The notes under the pieces: generated by a model | Told to the model about the DNA's origin: nothing | What the model saw: the letters and a program-made list of their open reading frames with translations, nothing else | Database searches by the model: none | Position numbers and translations under genes: made by a program | Assembly: GCA_000467715.1 (NCBI GenBank) | Contig: AJFK01000052.1 | Location: 1 to 64,000, forward strand | Reading direction: 5' to 3' | DNA length: 64,000 bases | Source: Hysterium pulicare CBS 123377 | Lineage: Eukaryota > Ascomycota > Dothideomycetes > Hysteriales > Hysteriaceae | Shown: in pieces, positions 1 to 11,692 of the stretch | How positions within the stretch are numbered: position 1 is the first letter of the stretch | Layout of the letters: every line of letters starts with the position of its first letter

Positions 1-84
1 TTAAACTACTTTTTAATTATAATATAAGATATTTCACGTTATGTTTGCTTTATAGGTTGATAGGCGCTTCAATATACTAGACGT

Positions 85-1053
85 TTACGACCTTTTTGCT
101 TTCACACCTAGCAAACCCTCCGCATTGCCAAATGCGAACAGTTCAAGATCCTTTCCTGCAATCAAGCCACTCTTCTCAATCTCCTCGAAGAACTTCAATC
201 CTGTCTCATTGGTCGAGAATGGGTAGTCGACGCTATATAGCACATGATCAATGGAAGTCGTCTGCAGAAGGCAAGCCAGAGGAGTCAGCGAGAACATGCC
301 ACTTGTTGTGATCCAAATATTGTTCCTCCAAACCTCCCTCAAACTCCGCTTCTTTTCACCCCACCTCTCCGCTACTTGAAAAATGCGATCGAGTTGAAAA
401 GGTAGCATCTCTCCCATGTGTCCAATCACAATCTTCAACTTGGGAAACCGATCGAACAGCCCACTGGCGAATAGCTTCAGGATATGAAGCCCAGTCTCGG
501 TGTGCCACGCCCAGCCGAAAGCACTTAAAGCCATAGCGACCGAATCGCTGTAGTTCCCTTTGTAATGGTTTATCATAGAATCGGATGCAAAGCAGGGATG
601 GATGTAGATCGGGACGTTCAACTCCTGCGCTTTCTCAAAGACCGACCAGAAGCGCTCGTCATCGTAGAATTGCCCGTTCAAATGATTCTCCACCAAGGCA
701 CCAACAAATCCCAACTCCTGCACACAACGCTCCAGCTCCTTCGTGGCGGCAGACGGCTCGCTCATAGGAAGCATAGCAAAACCCGCCAGTCGAGTTGGGT
801 GCCGGGAAACAGCAGAGGCAAGATCATCGTTTGCTGCCGAACAAACGGGTGGGGATACGTTACCAGGACCATGGGAAATGACCTGGAGAGATACATTCCC
901 TTTATCTAGGTCTTGGATACGCTCCTCGCCGAGAGACTCTAGCTTCGAGAGAATATGCGGAGGGAAGAGTGCGTAATGCTCACGAGCCTCTGCACTCGCT
1001 TCGCTGACCTTTCGTGAGGTGTAGTGCTCCTCGAGGGCGATAAGAGGGAGCAT
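85..1053 (-). CDS. Amidohydrolase-2 family (ACMSD / 2,3-dihydroxybenzoate decarboxylase-like)
   Basis: A single uninterrupted reading frame of 322 residues, about the usual length for this family of metal-dependent non-oxidative decarboxylases and hydrolases acting on aromatic acids. The N-terminus carries the family signature ALEEH with the metal ligand Glu8. Further expected ligands or catalytic residues are His152 (IYIHP), His212 (IGHMGE) and Asp276 (SVDYPF). No signal peptide is visible, so it is probably cytosolic. Established knowledge: fungal members include 2,3-dihydroxybenzoate, gamma-resorcylate and salicylate decarboxylases. Which substrate applies here cannot be read from the sequence. 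It stands alone beside decayed genes. A perfect CCG/CGG inverted repeat lies about 180 bp upstream of the start. The gene looks intact. Confidence 0.9.
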   Translation of the reverse strand: MLPLIALEEHYTSRKVSEASAEAREHYALFPPHILSKLESLGEERIQDLDKGNVSLQVISHGPGNVSPPVCSAANDDLASAVSRHPTRLAGFAMLPMSEPSAATKELERCVQELGFVGALVENHLNGQFYDDERFWSVFEKAQELNVPIYIHPCFASDSMINHYKGNYSDSVAMALSAFGWAWHTETGLHILKLFASGLFDRFPKLKIVIGHMGEMLPFQLDRIFQVAERWGEKKRSLREVWRNNIWITTSGMFSLTPLACLLQTTSIDHVLYSVDYPFSTNETGLKFFEEIEKSGLIAGKDLELFAFGNAEGLLGVKAKRS

Positions 1054-1624
1054 GATTGCGATGTGATGTTACGGGGATAATTAAGCACAGAGTTTTGAGA
1101 TTGAAATGGATGTAAAAGTAGCACAAAATAGCGACACTAATAGATAGATAGGAAGTAGTAAATGTGGGTTTCTTGTTATAGATATAAGACAACGGGCTCA
1201 TCGTCTTAACTCCGACAGCCGCGCATAACCCCGTTATTTACGGGAACCCCGATGGCACAATGTTTGTGCGTCATAATGAGGAAGTCATGGATAGATATAC
1301 TCTAGGGAAGTCCGCGCATAACCTCTACGCCTGAAATTCGGAGAAAAGCTGTTGCTCATTAATCATAGTTGATGCTGTACTGGTAGAATCGTACCGTCGT
1401 GAGGCATTTTGTAGCGATAATACGCTACTGGACAATTGAGGCACAGTCGTTGGCGGGGGTGAAGATATTCTAGTATAAAGGCAAGGCTATATTCAACAGG
1501 CGTTTTCCATATTTCGCGCGCTGAGGATGCATGCCATCTTAACGCCGCTAAATCCATTAGTTGCCGGTAAGTCCTGCGGGCCATAAAGCGAATATCAGCA
1601 CAGTGGCGCCCTTCTGAAGGAGTC
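1054..1624. other. Intergenic, upstream of the amidohydrolase
   Basis: I see no supported gene here. It holds the amidohydrolase promoter, a CCG/CGG palindrome and two copies of a 12-bp string. A short minus-strand open frame at 1363-1584 lies where the rest of the neighbouring ABC-transporter relic would be expected, but it shows no clear family motif. Confidence 0.5.
1230..1244. promoter_or_regulatory. CCG-N7-CGG inverted repeat, candidate Zn2Cys6 site
   Basis: The sequence reads CCCGT-TATTT-ACGGG, a perfect 5-bp inverted repeat with a 5-bp spacer. It lies about 180 bp upstream of the amidohydrolase start. CGG half-sites in inverted orientation are the classic target of dimeric Zn(II)2Cys6 fungal regulators. 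Binding is inference. The 12-bp string CCGCGCATAACC occurs next to it at 1219-1230 and again at 1312-1323. Confidence 0.35.
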
Positions 1625-3150
1625 TCACGTCAGCGTGAAGTAAAATACTAAGTTGAAGGAATTGGTGTCAAGGATCTTCAAAGGCAAATCAACCATGACA
1701 GTAGCGTATGATTCGGCCGACGGTGGCAAAAGGCATAGCGGGACTGCTTTTCCACGACGGGCCGTTGAGAATACAGGGTTTGAATCTCGAGCAAAGACGA
1801 GAAGGCATTGAATAAAATGGCTACAAAGAGAACGACAGCGCGGCCATAGAATGAGCCCGTTTTTGTTTCCATGTTGAGGTGCATGAATGATACAATCAGA
1901 GCCATGATCATATTCCCAACCATCATCATGATGGTCATCGAGGGATCTGCTTTGAGTCGTCTATACCCACGCCAAAGACAAAGCTGGACGTGCTGGAAGT
2001 ACGTCAAGGTGTATGGCGACTTGAGGCGCTGTCCCTCGGCCTGGTGTGACTTCTTGAGCTGTCGGAAGGTCTCAGCGTCGGGGCCACCAATTGGATGCTG
2101 CAGCTTGTCTTCGTTGATTTCGACTTATAGGGCTCTGTAATTATGGCTGTTCTTCCGGGCAGTTGCAAACTCGTCGGGAGTCCGCGGGGGGTCGTAGCCA
2201 GGGCGAGGGATGCGCTCCGCCGGAAAAGTTATGGACGTGAGGAAGTCAGGCGTTGTCTGACGCGCCGGACACACAAATCCAAGGTTGATGAAGTACTCCT
2301 TGGCCCTGGACGCAGGTCCAAAGTAGATCTGGCGTTCTTCGTAGAGTATCATAGCCTTGTTAAACATGTCGTAGGCGTTCTGGGGACTTGGTGTATGGAT
2401 ACAGCGCATGTTTGGCCGAACAAGTCAGGCTGAAGCTTCAAGGTCTTGCAGAACTCAACCGCGTTGGCAGAGTCCAGACCACGCGTTGAGCTTGAGACAT
2501 CAGTTAGTGTGTATTACCTTCTATCAAGAAGTCACTCACTTGTCCCAACACTGAAGTGGAGCGGTTGCCAGAGTTCGCTCCGCAATTGTGACACGCTTGC
2601 GTTCTCTTCCCGAAACTCTTTGTATGTACTCATCTCCCACCTTGGTATGGATGGTGTGGCTAATGCCATACATGGCCATGACGACGTCTCGAAGATGTTC
2701 GCAATATCTATGAAGTGCTGTTAGTGCCAAGTTGCGAGAGGAAGGGAACTCGAGGACTCAAGTAACGTACCGATTGCGAGAGATGCCTTGCGGTAGCTCC
2801 ATTTGGCAGCGTGCACGTGACGCAAAAGTCAATGTCTCGCCCACTGTCAACCGAGGAAAGTGGATGTCGACCTCCGCAGTGTATGTGGCATCACCTCGAT
2901 GATCTGTATGCATCTCCTTGGCCGATATGTCCTGATAGTTGAAGTAAGAACTTTCGTTGACGTGAATTCCGTTCGTTTCTCCCGCGATGGCCTTGGGGAA
3001 GGTTAAGCAACCAGAACCAGGCGGGTCTAAGACAACGCACATGTCGCTGAGGCGGATGAGGCCGTCAAACTGGCGCAGAATGTCGATTCGAGTGTGGCCT
3101 AAGTCTGGGGCAGGGAGAACCATTCTCGACTGCTGCCATCTCTTCGCTCT
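1625..3150 (-). pseudogene. Broken PDR-type ABC transporter (first nucleotide-binding domain and part of first membrane domain)
   Basis: Several minus-strand frames in the correct order match the N-terminal half of a fungal pleiotropic-drug-resistance ABC transporter. The fossil Walker A (PPGSGCLTFPKAIAGE, with the Cys typical of the first PDR domain) lies near 3000. The stretch RLTVGETLTFASRAR is near 2840. The signature motif appears as VSGRERKRV near 2600, with Gly changed to Arg, and is followed by [28 protein letters not shown] is near 2320. The start of the first membrane domain, including YSQRPVVEK and PSAESYATVMVDLPLKIL, lies at 2000-1640. At least four frame changes and internal stops separate the blocks, and the second half of the transporter is absent. 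It is a decayed host gene of about 500 codons out of the usual 1,400-1,500. Confidence 0.8.
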
Positions 3151-5220
3151 TCGCAGTATTCAGTATATCGCCAGTCCAGATTGTCAATGCTGCTAGAATC
3201 CGTTGGCTGGAGAGCAGTTCATTCTCAGGAGTTAAGATGTGGCAGTGTTGATTACATAACGAGGACGATCGCGCTGCTGTAGTGACATCATGCATCGAAG
3301 ATTCTAACGCGTGGGAACATCCATGTTCATCGAAAATTTTCAACATCAAATACATTTAATCATTCATGTGAACACAGCAGCGAGTATGCGGAACGACATT
3401 GAGTGATGGTTTTGACAGTAGTACGTACGGAAAAAGTTAGTCCCTCAGTGAACGCCGGCAACGTTAGCATCTGGGCTCCAACCTCACAACTATTCAACCC
3501 AGAGATAAGCATTACACTAATGCGCTACTAATGTTGTAGGATACATACAACTCTTCTCAACTTTTACATCGCGCGTCAAGTCTCTCTCATACAGAAGATC
3601 TGATGTTGCTGGAATAGGGTTGTTGATCTGCTCTGGTCCGCTCTGGGAACTCCGTAACTACGGTAACCTCGTGTGCAAATTTTGGATGTAGCTTCCGGAT
3701 CTTGAAAGTCGATCAAGTACCCAACCCTCTAGTACATTATCACGGCCTTGTGTATGTAGTGCTGAAGAAGTGTATCTTGCTCATGTCGTCTCAACATACA
3801 TAGCAACACCGGGGGTCAGCTTGGCTGAATTGAGAGACTCTCCGAGTCCGAGTGTGCGCAACTCGCCCATTACGAAGCTCTAAGATTTAGATGCTTGGAG
3901 TTGGTCGCATGTCCTGTTCGTGTAGATCTGTGAGGAGCGTTGAGGCGAACATCGAAGCTGTCCGCATAGACAACAGAGGAAGGCATATAGACGAAAGGCT
4001 CAGTGCGCGGTAAGATTTGGTATTCCAATCTACACAGCCTGCGTGCAATGGCTCGAGTTCTCCGTGGTAGAATGATTTGGTTTTGGTGCCTAAGCAAAGC
4101 GATGCGTTAGCAATGTCTAGCATCGCCAATTGAGGTCGCGAAAGTGTTGTAGCTCATATCACTTTTCCCGTCACAGAGCCAAGTCATCTTACCGGTCTAA
4201 CGAAGTAGCGTTCTTGATGGATCATAATACTAGTCCCAGTCTTCACCATCCCAGTATTTCAACCAAGTAACGGTTGTCGGTCCGTGCTTCCATTATCTAG
4301 CCAGTATTGGGTTCGGCAAGAATTTATGGACGGTTCTTCGAGGCTGCAGATGCGTTGGATGATAGGTTACGAGGTTCAGCACCTTAGGCAACAGTACAAG
4401 TCAACCGAAAATCTGCGATCCCCAAAGTTAGCATGGGAAATGACGGAAACAAGGGTAGAAATATTAGGGAAAGGTACCTTTCTTCTCTGCTTCTTGAGGA
4501 ACATTCACCGTCGAGATAGTTTTAGGACTCTGGTGTTTCTCATGGAGAAGGTGGCTACAATTCACATCTCTCGGAGGACATTGTTGTAGGACACCAACAC
4601 CTCCTGTTTCCGCCGGTATTGCCCATAAATAACCATACAACATCTTTCGGACTAATTGGAAGAGATCTTGACGTTGTCATCTCCATACTTCCTCATCGGC
4701 ATCCCTAGGACTGGATGATGTGCCCATTTTCCGGAGAAAGTCGATTGCATTGAACGTCGGAGGCGTATCCTGGTCTCCGGGTCTATACTACATTACAACC
4801 TCCCATGGGGCGTGTCTCTTAGAGGACCGCACATACTATCTTCTCGATGTATCGCTCCAACTATACCTATCCAAGTAACCCGACGCGTATAGTGCAACCC
4901 TTGCCGCATTCTTCAAAACCAACCCTGAAGAAGTTGACGGTGATGACGCCTGCTTTGCATACGACAACGTTCCCTTGTTCGTTTGCTCCTCGCCTTACAC
5001 CATGGAAAAGGACAAGCGTCGTTATGTCTACTTCGGCAGTTACTCTCAACAATGAGAACTACACACGAAATCAAATAATTGGAGAAGACGGGGTCCTGAT
5101 CGAAAACAGTTCAAGGCGTGAACTTCATCAGTATGGAAAGGTGTTGATCGAGAAATGCATTGTCACATTTTCGAATCTACGCAAAGCGTAGGTCAGAGGC
5201 ATGTAGATAACAAGTTTTTG

Positions 5221-5265
5221 GTACATAAGCCACCTGTACATAAGCCACCTGTATATAAGCCACCT
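5221..5265. repeat. 15-bp tandem repeat, three copies
   Basis: Three head-to-tail copies of GTACATAAGCCACCT. The third has one change (GTATATAAG). The length preserves reading frame (VHKPP/VYKPP), but the surrounding frame is not convincingly coding. Confidence 0.9.
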
Positions 5266-6343
5266 ACACCTTTCCCCTGCTGGCCTTGTGACAATCGTCT
5301 CCCCAGATCTGTCCATCTCGTATCCGAGGAGGGAATTGGAAGGGTGGAGGTACCTTTCCATCCTATCCCACATTGTGACGACGCTACACTCAGCGCCGAT
5401 AATCAGCTTTGCAGATATTATTCACTTCGGAACTTCTCCATGTCCACTTCCGTTCTCGAAACAAGTAAGCCGAGTATGGGAGCTCCCGATTCGCAAGACG
5501 TCGCAGTTGGGTTGCGCGGAGGGGAGAGGAGGAGACTGTGTGCCGAGAATTAGGGTGAGTCATGGGCCTTTGTGATTGCGGGCATTAAGATGCTTCTGAA
5601 GCCTATCTCATTATATTTTGGTCAGAAGTATCCGTTAAGACGGTCAAGGTCATTCCAGCATTGCGGTAGGCTTTATCCATTTCATTGCAGGATCTTCGCT
5701 AAAAGAGAGGAAGTCGTTGCATAGAGCCCGACGAAGGTAAAAGATTATGAGTTGTAGCCAATTGTTTCATTGCGTCAATTCTCTCAACCGGCAGCGCGTA
5801 TGTTGGACGACAGGGCCTCGGTGTACTCAGAAGAAAAAGAAGCCGCATAAGAGTAATATCAAGGCTGGTTCATCATTGAGGTGGATTCCTTGCGCGATAC
5901 CAGGAATGATCGTGTTTTCCGGCGACACGTTGTTGTGCTTAAGGATTGCGTCGCGGAGGTCTGCGGGGAGTTTCCCGCATGAAAGACGCCAAGGATCACC
6001 AACTCCAAGCTTCACCGGCTCCATTGCGATTCAATCCCGTTTACCAACAACGACCAGGACTCCATCAATCCTCTTTCTAGTGCGGAACAATCCTCGATCC
6101 CACCACCCAATCTTTTTCGGCCATGACCACACCTGCATCATCGCAGATCAACGACGACCTTGACGCGGGGTTCGTCCATATCGCCTGGGTCTCCTCAACT
6201 TCGCCAACTCCACCACACCGCGAAAATAGCAACAGAAGCGGTGCTGATGTGTCCATCATCGATCACCAAGACCACGTTGATCTCGACCTCAAAGCTCTTG
6301 TCTCAACTCCAGCAGATATCCTCAGCCTAAAAGAACAAGATGG

Positions 6344-6378
6344 ATGGGAGGCCTGGTGCTGGATCTGAAGTCCTGTAC
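6344..6378. repeat. 35-bp dispersed repeat, copy 1
   Basis: Identical over 35 bp to 11509-11543 in the same orientation. Similarity continues for about 8 bp after a one-base difference (CACAACT). The flanks otherwise differ. Confidence 0.85.
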
Positions 6379-6899
6379 ACACAACTATGTCCCTCCAGCG
6401 CAGACTTTCAGCAGCATCCGCATCCGCATTCTCCATGTCATCATAGAGTCCGAGGAAATGACGCAGTCACGAAGTGAGTGGTTGGCTTCTTCGTACTCCC
6501 CTAGCACGAGCTTACATGGTCAACAGTGAGATCTAAGTAGATCCCTACATCATGTATACACAAGCTGGGCAATTACTACAGCTCTTGTCTCAAAAGTCCC
6601 TGCTTCTACGCCACACACAAGGAGTGTTGGAAAAGAGTGGTTGATTGGGCGAACCTGGCCGGCCGGGAACAAAATCTGAGCAAAGAGACTGCTGACGCCC
6701 CTCGGAACCTGAAAGTCCAATCATCGTCCCTCAACTATGCCGTACTTCTTGTGTACTTTGAGAGTCTTCTGGTTTTGTTAGCGATTTTGGCAAAAGGCGC
6801 ATACAAGAGAATTCCTTCTCACCCCAAGCTTCGAGTTGCTCGCGGCGACCCCGATTCAAGGACTGCATCAATGTCACAAACAAAGGTATCGTATTGCCG

Positions 6900-7580
6900 T
6901 TCATGACCATCGGTGATGCTTAACATTAACGCGTATTTAGATTGGCAAAATGGCTTCTTCCAAAATCAACGACCTCACTCTTCGGGACCCAACCCCAAAC
7001 GATCGAACTTACACCTGCGACCTGCATATCCCGCAGACATGGACTATATCACCCGGATCCACCGTTACTACGTAACCAACACCATCCCAACTGCGGAGTT
7101 CAACCCTCACACAAGATCCCAAATGATCGATCGCCTACCGACATCACAGGCATTGGCCCTCCATTTATGGTTGCCCCGGTCCCAACGCCACACCTAGATG
7201 CAAGCCAACCGTACATATCTGTGGTAGAACGCGTCGTAGGCTACGCCCACACAGATGACTGGGTTGGCCCAGGAAGCATGTATCGGCACACAATGGAACT
7301 GGAAATGTTCGTTGAGCCCGAATATCTGCAGAAAGGCGTTGGGAAGTGCCTTATGGACAAGATGATGGTTCTCGTGGACCTCAGTCTTGTGGTCAAAGAT
7401 GGATGTGCAATACATGGGACGAGCAATTCACAACTCGATGTCAAGCATAAAGTGAGGTTGCGATGAGGTTTTGGACGACTGGACCAAAAACGATCAAGAA
7501 TGTGAGACTGATTCCTGTACATGACCCAGTCCGTCAAGCCAAACTCGATTCTGTGATCCGGAACTGCGAGACTGTTAGAA
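6900..7580 (+). pseudogene. Broken GNAT-family N-acetyltransferase
   Basis: The N-terminal part is read at 6991-7135 (LRPAYPADMDYITRIHRYYV, then EFNPHTRSQMIDRL). The acetyl-CoA-binding part is read in a different frame at about 7140-7380 (ITGIGPPFMVAPVP, then RVVGYAHTDDW, YRHTMELEMFVEPEYLQKG, VGKCLMDKMM). The E-x(5)-QKGVGK portion is the GNAT motif A loop that binds the pyrophosphate of acetyl-CoA. This layout resembles phosphinothricin-acetyltransferase-like fungal GNATs. The frame change near 7135 has no plausible intron, and the C-terminus ends early at 7466, with possible continuation in a third frame to about 7560. I read it as a decayed host gene. Confidence 0.7.
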
Positions 7581-7782
7581 CCACTGGAAGTCCGAACCTC
7601 ACCCCCCTTCACCTCACTACCTCCACTCCTCTCACCTCACTATCTCCTTCTCCTCTATCACCGATTTTCTTCTTCTCTACCTGAATCTCCTCTTTCGATT
7701 CACGTCCCCCCTAAGGGATTGAGATTCCCTCTTTACGAGGTTGCACAGTCAGAATAGCGTCACCCCACCTGACGCATATTCA

Positions 7783-8260
7783 AATCAGCCCAGTTACCAA
7801 TAGCCGGCGGTATCTTCGCCAACATTCTCACCAGCGCCGAACGGCCCACAACCCCATCACCAATCCGCTATCATGTCGCCAAGCACGCTAGGAGCGGACG
7901 TGTTTGACACGTCTGTCAATCAGCCCAGTTATCAGCAGTCGGGTTGTCTTCGCAATTTTCTTGCCAGCGCCGAATGGCCCACAACCTCAATGCCAATCCG
8001 CTGTTATGCCGCGAACATATTTGGCAGGTCTGCAGATCAGCCTAGTTACCAACAACCGTCGGTATCTTCACCATCACCAATCCGCCGTTATATCGCCGGC
8101 GGTATCTTCACCAGTATTCTCACCAGCTGACTTGCATCCTTCATTGACCATTGGTGACGCCCAATCCGGAATAGAAAGCTTACATCCTTCTGAGCTGCCA
8201 ACTCCGGATCGAGAACAGCTGGCTTGCATCCTTCGGCGTCGCCAACTCCGGATTATAACC
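7783..8260. repeat. Decayed tandem repeats, probably once coding (Pro/Gln/Ser-rich)
   Basis: Three degenerate units begin at 7783, 7918 and 8036. Each starts AATCAGCCCAGTTACCA or a close variant, with a period of about 118-135 bp. Many copies can be read as NQPSYQQ followed by SSP/FSPAPNGPQP-like text. From 8125 a second, shorter family follows, with units starting at 8125, 8177 and 8217 and sharing CTTGCATCCTTC and GCCAACTCCGGAT. Frames shift between units, so this looks like the remains of a low-complexity repeat protein. Confidence 0.65.
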
Positions 8261-10386
8261 CAGATAGTTCAGCTATTCCAATGCATCAACATCAGGGAGC
8301 CCCACTGTGAATATTGAAACTGATCTTACTATTATCACCGGATCTTATGTTCTTTCTCTTGGGCTGAACGAAGATGGTAATGAGCAAAGGCGACAGCAGC
8401 CAGATGTTCTCGTCACGCTCTACAATCTCAGCAGCAAATCATCCATCCCCGAAGATCGAGCTTATGCCATATTTGCCCTCAAAGCCCTCGTCTCAACGCC
8501 AAGCAATATCTGGGTGATGGAACTTTAGCACATGCGTCCCTTCTTTTGTTGCATGATTTTGATTTTGGTTTTCTTGGTGATAGGGCTAGAATACCATAAT
8601 ACAAAAGTGTTTTATAGTCTTGATAGGTCGATTGTTGTGAGTGATGAAACCTCTCGCAAGGATCCAGATTACAGCAGTCCCGGAGATCCTTTCGGAGCTA
8701 TATGATTGACATCGTTTATCTTATATATATTGTTAGTCCAACTCTAGTTTATCTATTTAATAAGCACAAAGTTCTTGGCCTTGAGTTGTATCTATCTATT
8801 GAGAAACTTTCCGCTAATGAGACGTTAGCAATCCCTTCTAAATCCATTCACTTTTCAGTCGAGAGCACGCGCTTACATTCCACTAACGCATATAATGATA
8901 CTTTATTCTCTTTCTCTTTAGTATTTTAATCCTAGGTGTTAAATGCTTTTGCCTGCTTAAGAACTTCTCTGCTTGCGTGAGAGCTCTTCTCACTCCGCCC
9001 CTGCGGCGTGTATAGAGTCGAGCTCGTTCATTGACAGGCCCAAATTTTGCTTCCAGATCTCATCATTTATAACGAAGATGATGGTGGAATAGCGCCAATT
9101 CATCTGGGTTGGGGGCGGGCCAAAGAACCCTCAAAAGCAGGCAGTGGTGAACGCATGGTTAACGTTTGTATTCACTTTAGAAACGTATGACAATTTTTAC
9201 TTCTACTTGTAGCTAAAGTTCGATCAAATTTATCTTTGCAATTGTACTTGGAAACAGTCATCTGATGGGCATTGAATATGTGTAACATTGAATCTATATA
9301 TTCCCGAAGTAGACCAACGGAGACCATATCAAGTAGGCAACAACAGTCCAGTCCTTCAGTTTTTCTAAAATACTCTAGTTTTATGAAGTTACATGAGAAT
9401 AGCGGTATGAAGCTTGGAGAGCAAGTGGGTGTGTTGCAGTAGTCCGAATATCCAATAGTTGCTAAACAACAATAAATGTAAAGCCTCCAACCATGATTCT
9501 TTGGTGATCTGCCTGAGCCGCTGCACATCACCACATGATACCGCTATCCCGTTATATGTCTGGTTCGATGAGAGGGAGGCGGAGACATGCGAGGCTGGGT
9601 TGCTTGCACAAGGTTCCCGACTTTTATGATTGGGCGAATGAGACCAACAAGATAGAGAAAGCCACATGGGAAATGCGGGACCGGGCTGGTATATGTGGAT
9701 ATCCAAGTGTTGCCGTCTCATGCTGAAAGTTTCGTAAACTGGTTTTTATACGGCGGAGATGGTTGGTTAATGTCGTCCACATGAATCCCAAAAATCGCGA
9801 CAAGGCAAGCTTCGGGAAATATGCCGAAGAGTCAGGTCAACGGTTTCGCGGAGACGTTGAGAGTTGACCGCGGTGATGTGAGGCTACTTCCACCATGTAG
9901 AGACACAATGCTTCCCAGCATTCCGACCGCTGACGATGAAAACCAGAAAAAGGGGGCGTTTGTTGAGCTTGTTTCCAGTCTGGTTCCACGTTAGTGACTA
10001 GCTCGCCACCTCGAGAAAGGTTGACTGCGGTGAGATGCGGCTTCTTGCCTGTCGCTGTAAACTTGCCGCCATAGCCTTTGTATATGTGGATGAATTAATT
10101 AACAAAGTTCTCCACTTCAGCCCTACCCTTTTAGTTCAGCTGGCGACCCTTAATTATATAGACGCCCCAAGTATTAAGCATAGTCTTGTTAGGAAGTAGA
10201 AAGTTCTGCTGGTAAATGTGCCAACAGCTAAACTAAGCCATCTTAGCATTAATCTTCATGTTGTCGCTGAAATATAGTCCACAACTTAGCAAGATTCTGG
10301 CCTTAACAGTAGCTGGAGTGGCGCTTATACGGATCGTGTAATGGCTTGAGATACAGATCTGCGTCCCAGTTCAACAAGCCTTTTCA

Positions 10387-10612
10387 GGTCTCCACAGCTG
10401 CCCAGCCTGAGGTAGAGTGACCGCGATTTTGATCATTTGCGAAGTCTTTGGTTGCTGAGATTCGAATTGCATCGCTGATTCGGTTAAGTTTCCACCGGAT
10501 AGGCCCTGTCCGGTCTCAACAGCTGCCCAGCGTGCTTGAGGTAGAGTGACCGCGAATTTTATCATCTGCAAAGTCTGTTTGTCGCTGAGCTTTGAATTGT
10601 ATCGCTGATTTA
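10387..10612. repeat. Diverged tandem duplication, about 100-bp units
   Basis: Unit A (10387-10485) and unit B (10512-10612) both begin GGTCTC(C/A)ACAGCTGCCCAG. They share GTAGAGTGACCGCGA and the end AATTG(C/T)ATCGCTGATT. They are 125 bp apart and clearly diverged. On the minus strand the shared part can be read as QMIK(F/I)AVTLPQA in the same frame in both units, which hints at a former coding repeat. Confidence 0.75.
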
Positions 10613-11508
10613 GGACATTAACAGGCAGGTACACGTGACCGTCGTTGATCGACTTCGTTGTCCAGACCACTAGGCCATTGTCGATCACCTCTTGACCCTC
10701 TGCATTGTCCTAGGAATCGATTCAGATCTTTCTTGAAGAAACATTTGTCCCAATCCTGAATTTGTTCTGTATGTCGGCAGGTGAATTGGCGTTGAATGTT
10801 TGCATAAGCGCAGCGATAAGAGGTTGAGCGCGCGAAAACTACATACACCACGATGGCTCTTGTTGGGTATCGCTTCCTAGATCGTGAAGTTTGCCATCCT
10901 CATATGCTTCCAGAGCTCTCTTCTGTGGGGTATCACTTCTCAGATCATGCGGCCTACCGCTTTGTAGATGTCTTCGGTCCACCTGCGGAACTTGGAGTGG
11001 ATCTTGCATCTGTATTCAAAACAGACTCGGCCTCTGGAAAATGGAGTTTGAACTTGACGATCATACTCATATGGATGGCAAGGATGCCGTCGATAACTCC
11101 GCCGCCAAGTACTGTGGAGCTCGTCATGTTCATCGGGATGCATAAGGTATTCATAGCGCTTCGCGTTGTCGTCAACTTTAGGGGCCGTTGAGGCTCACCA
11201 CGGATTCGCCAACACTCCGCTCATGAAGATTGCCTGGTCAACTTGAAGAAGAGTTTGGTAAAGCTCAACCACGTCTCTGGGAGCCACAGAAAATGTAATT
11301 GTCGATTCAAGCGAACCGCAAAAGTCTGAAACCCAATAGCTACCTCCAAATCCGCCGGACCAGCAGAATGAGATCAAAATCTTCAAGGCCAACCCACCAG
11401 ATTAGAGCCAGCGGAATGAAACGTAGATTCAGAAAATTCGTCCCTATTTCTACAGAGCCAACAAGCAGTGTGCACATCTCCTTGCGATCGAAAGAATTCT
11501 CAGAGATC

Positions 11509-11543
11509 ATGGGAGGCCTGGTGCTGGATCTGAAGTCCTGTAC
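11509..11543. repeat. 35-bp dispersed repeat, copy 2
   Basis: Identical to 6344-6378 in the same orientation, about 5.2 kb away. No terminal repeats or target-site duplications are visible around either copy. Confidence 0.85.
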
Positions 11544-11692
11544 CACAACTCTAACCGGCAAATCTAATTGAGAACATTGAGCGCACCAGCTTGTGTAGTT
11601 TTGGAGGACTTCGAGGTCATCCATTCGAGTGTACTAGCTGCAAGATGGATGGCCTTATAGGGTTGCTGTAGTAATGGTGTCTTTGCTGTCAA

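Larger units (their letters stand above)
3151..6899. other. Gene-poor stretch with decayed coding fragments
   Basis: No intact gene can be supported. Only short frames occur, often overlapping on both strands. A plus-strand piece at 4879-5055 reads like old coding sequence (for example TNPEEVDGDDACFAYDNVP) and ends in a stop, but I do not recognise its family. A frame near 5288-5575 is likewise unassigned. The stretch also holds a 15-bp tandem repeat at 5221 and one copy of a 35-bp dispersed repeat at 6344. Confidence 0.5.
8261..11692. other. Gene-poor stretch, no supported gene
   Basis: AT-rich intervals (for example about 8540-8930) alternate with short unassigned frames. Two overlapping minus-strand frames at 9172-9534 and 9389-9721 show no known motif. 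Minus-strand fragments between about 9,960 and 11,620 read partly like protein (for example LTAVNLSRGGELVTN near 10,030 and APRDVVELYQTLLQVDQ near 11,270) but shift frame repeatedly. They are probably one or more decayed genes whose family I cannot name. The interval also holds a tandem duplication at 10387 and the second copy of the 35-bp repeat. Confidence 0.45.

Noticed and set aside
5288-5575. Frame with IISFADIIHFG resembling a haem-peroxidase helix
   Set aside because: No proximal or distal His motif follows, the rest does not align in memory with the family, and the frame is competed by another.
10853-11191. 112-residue plus-strand open frame
   Set aside because: It overlaps equally good frames on the other strand and has no motif. 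Better explained as chance inside a decayed region.
6344-11543. The 35-bp identical copies as ends of a transposon
   Set aside because: Direct orientation, no transposase between them, and no target-site duplication visible.
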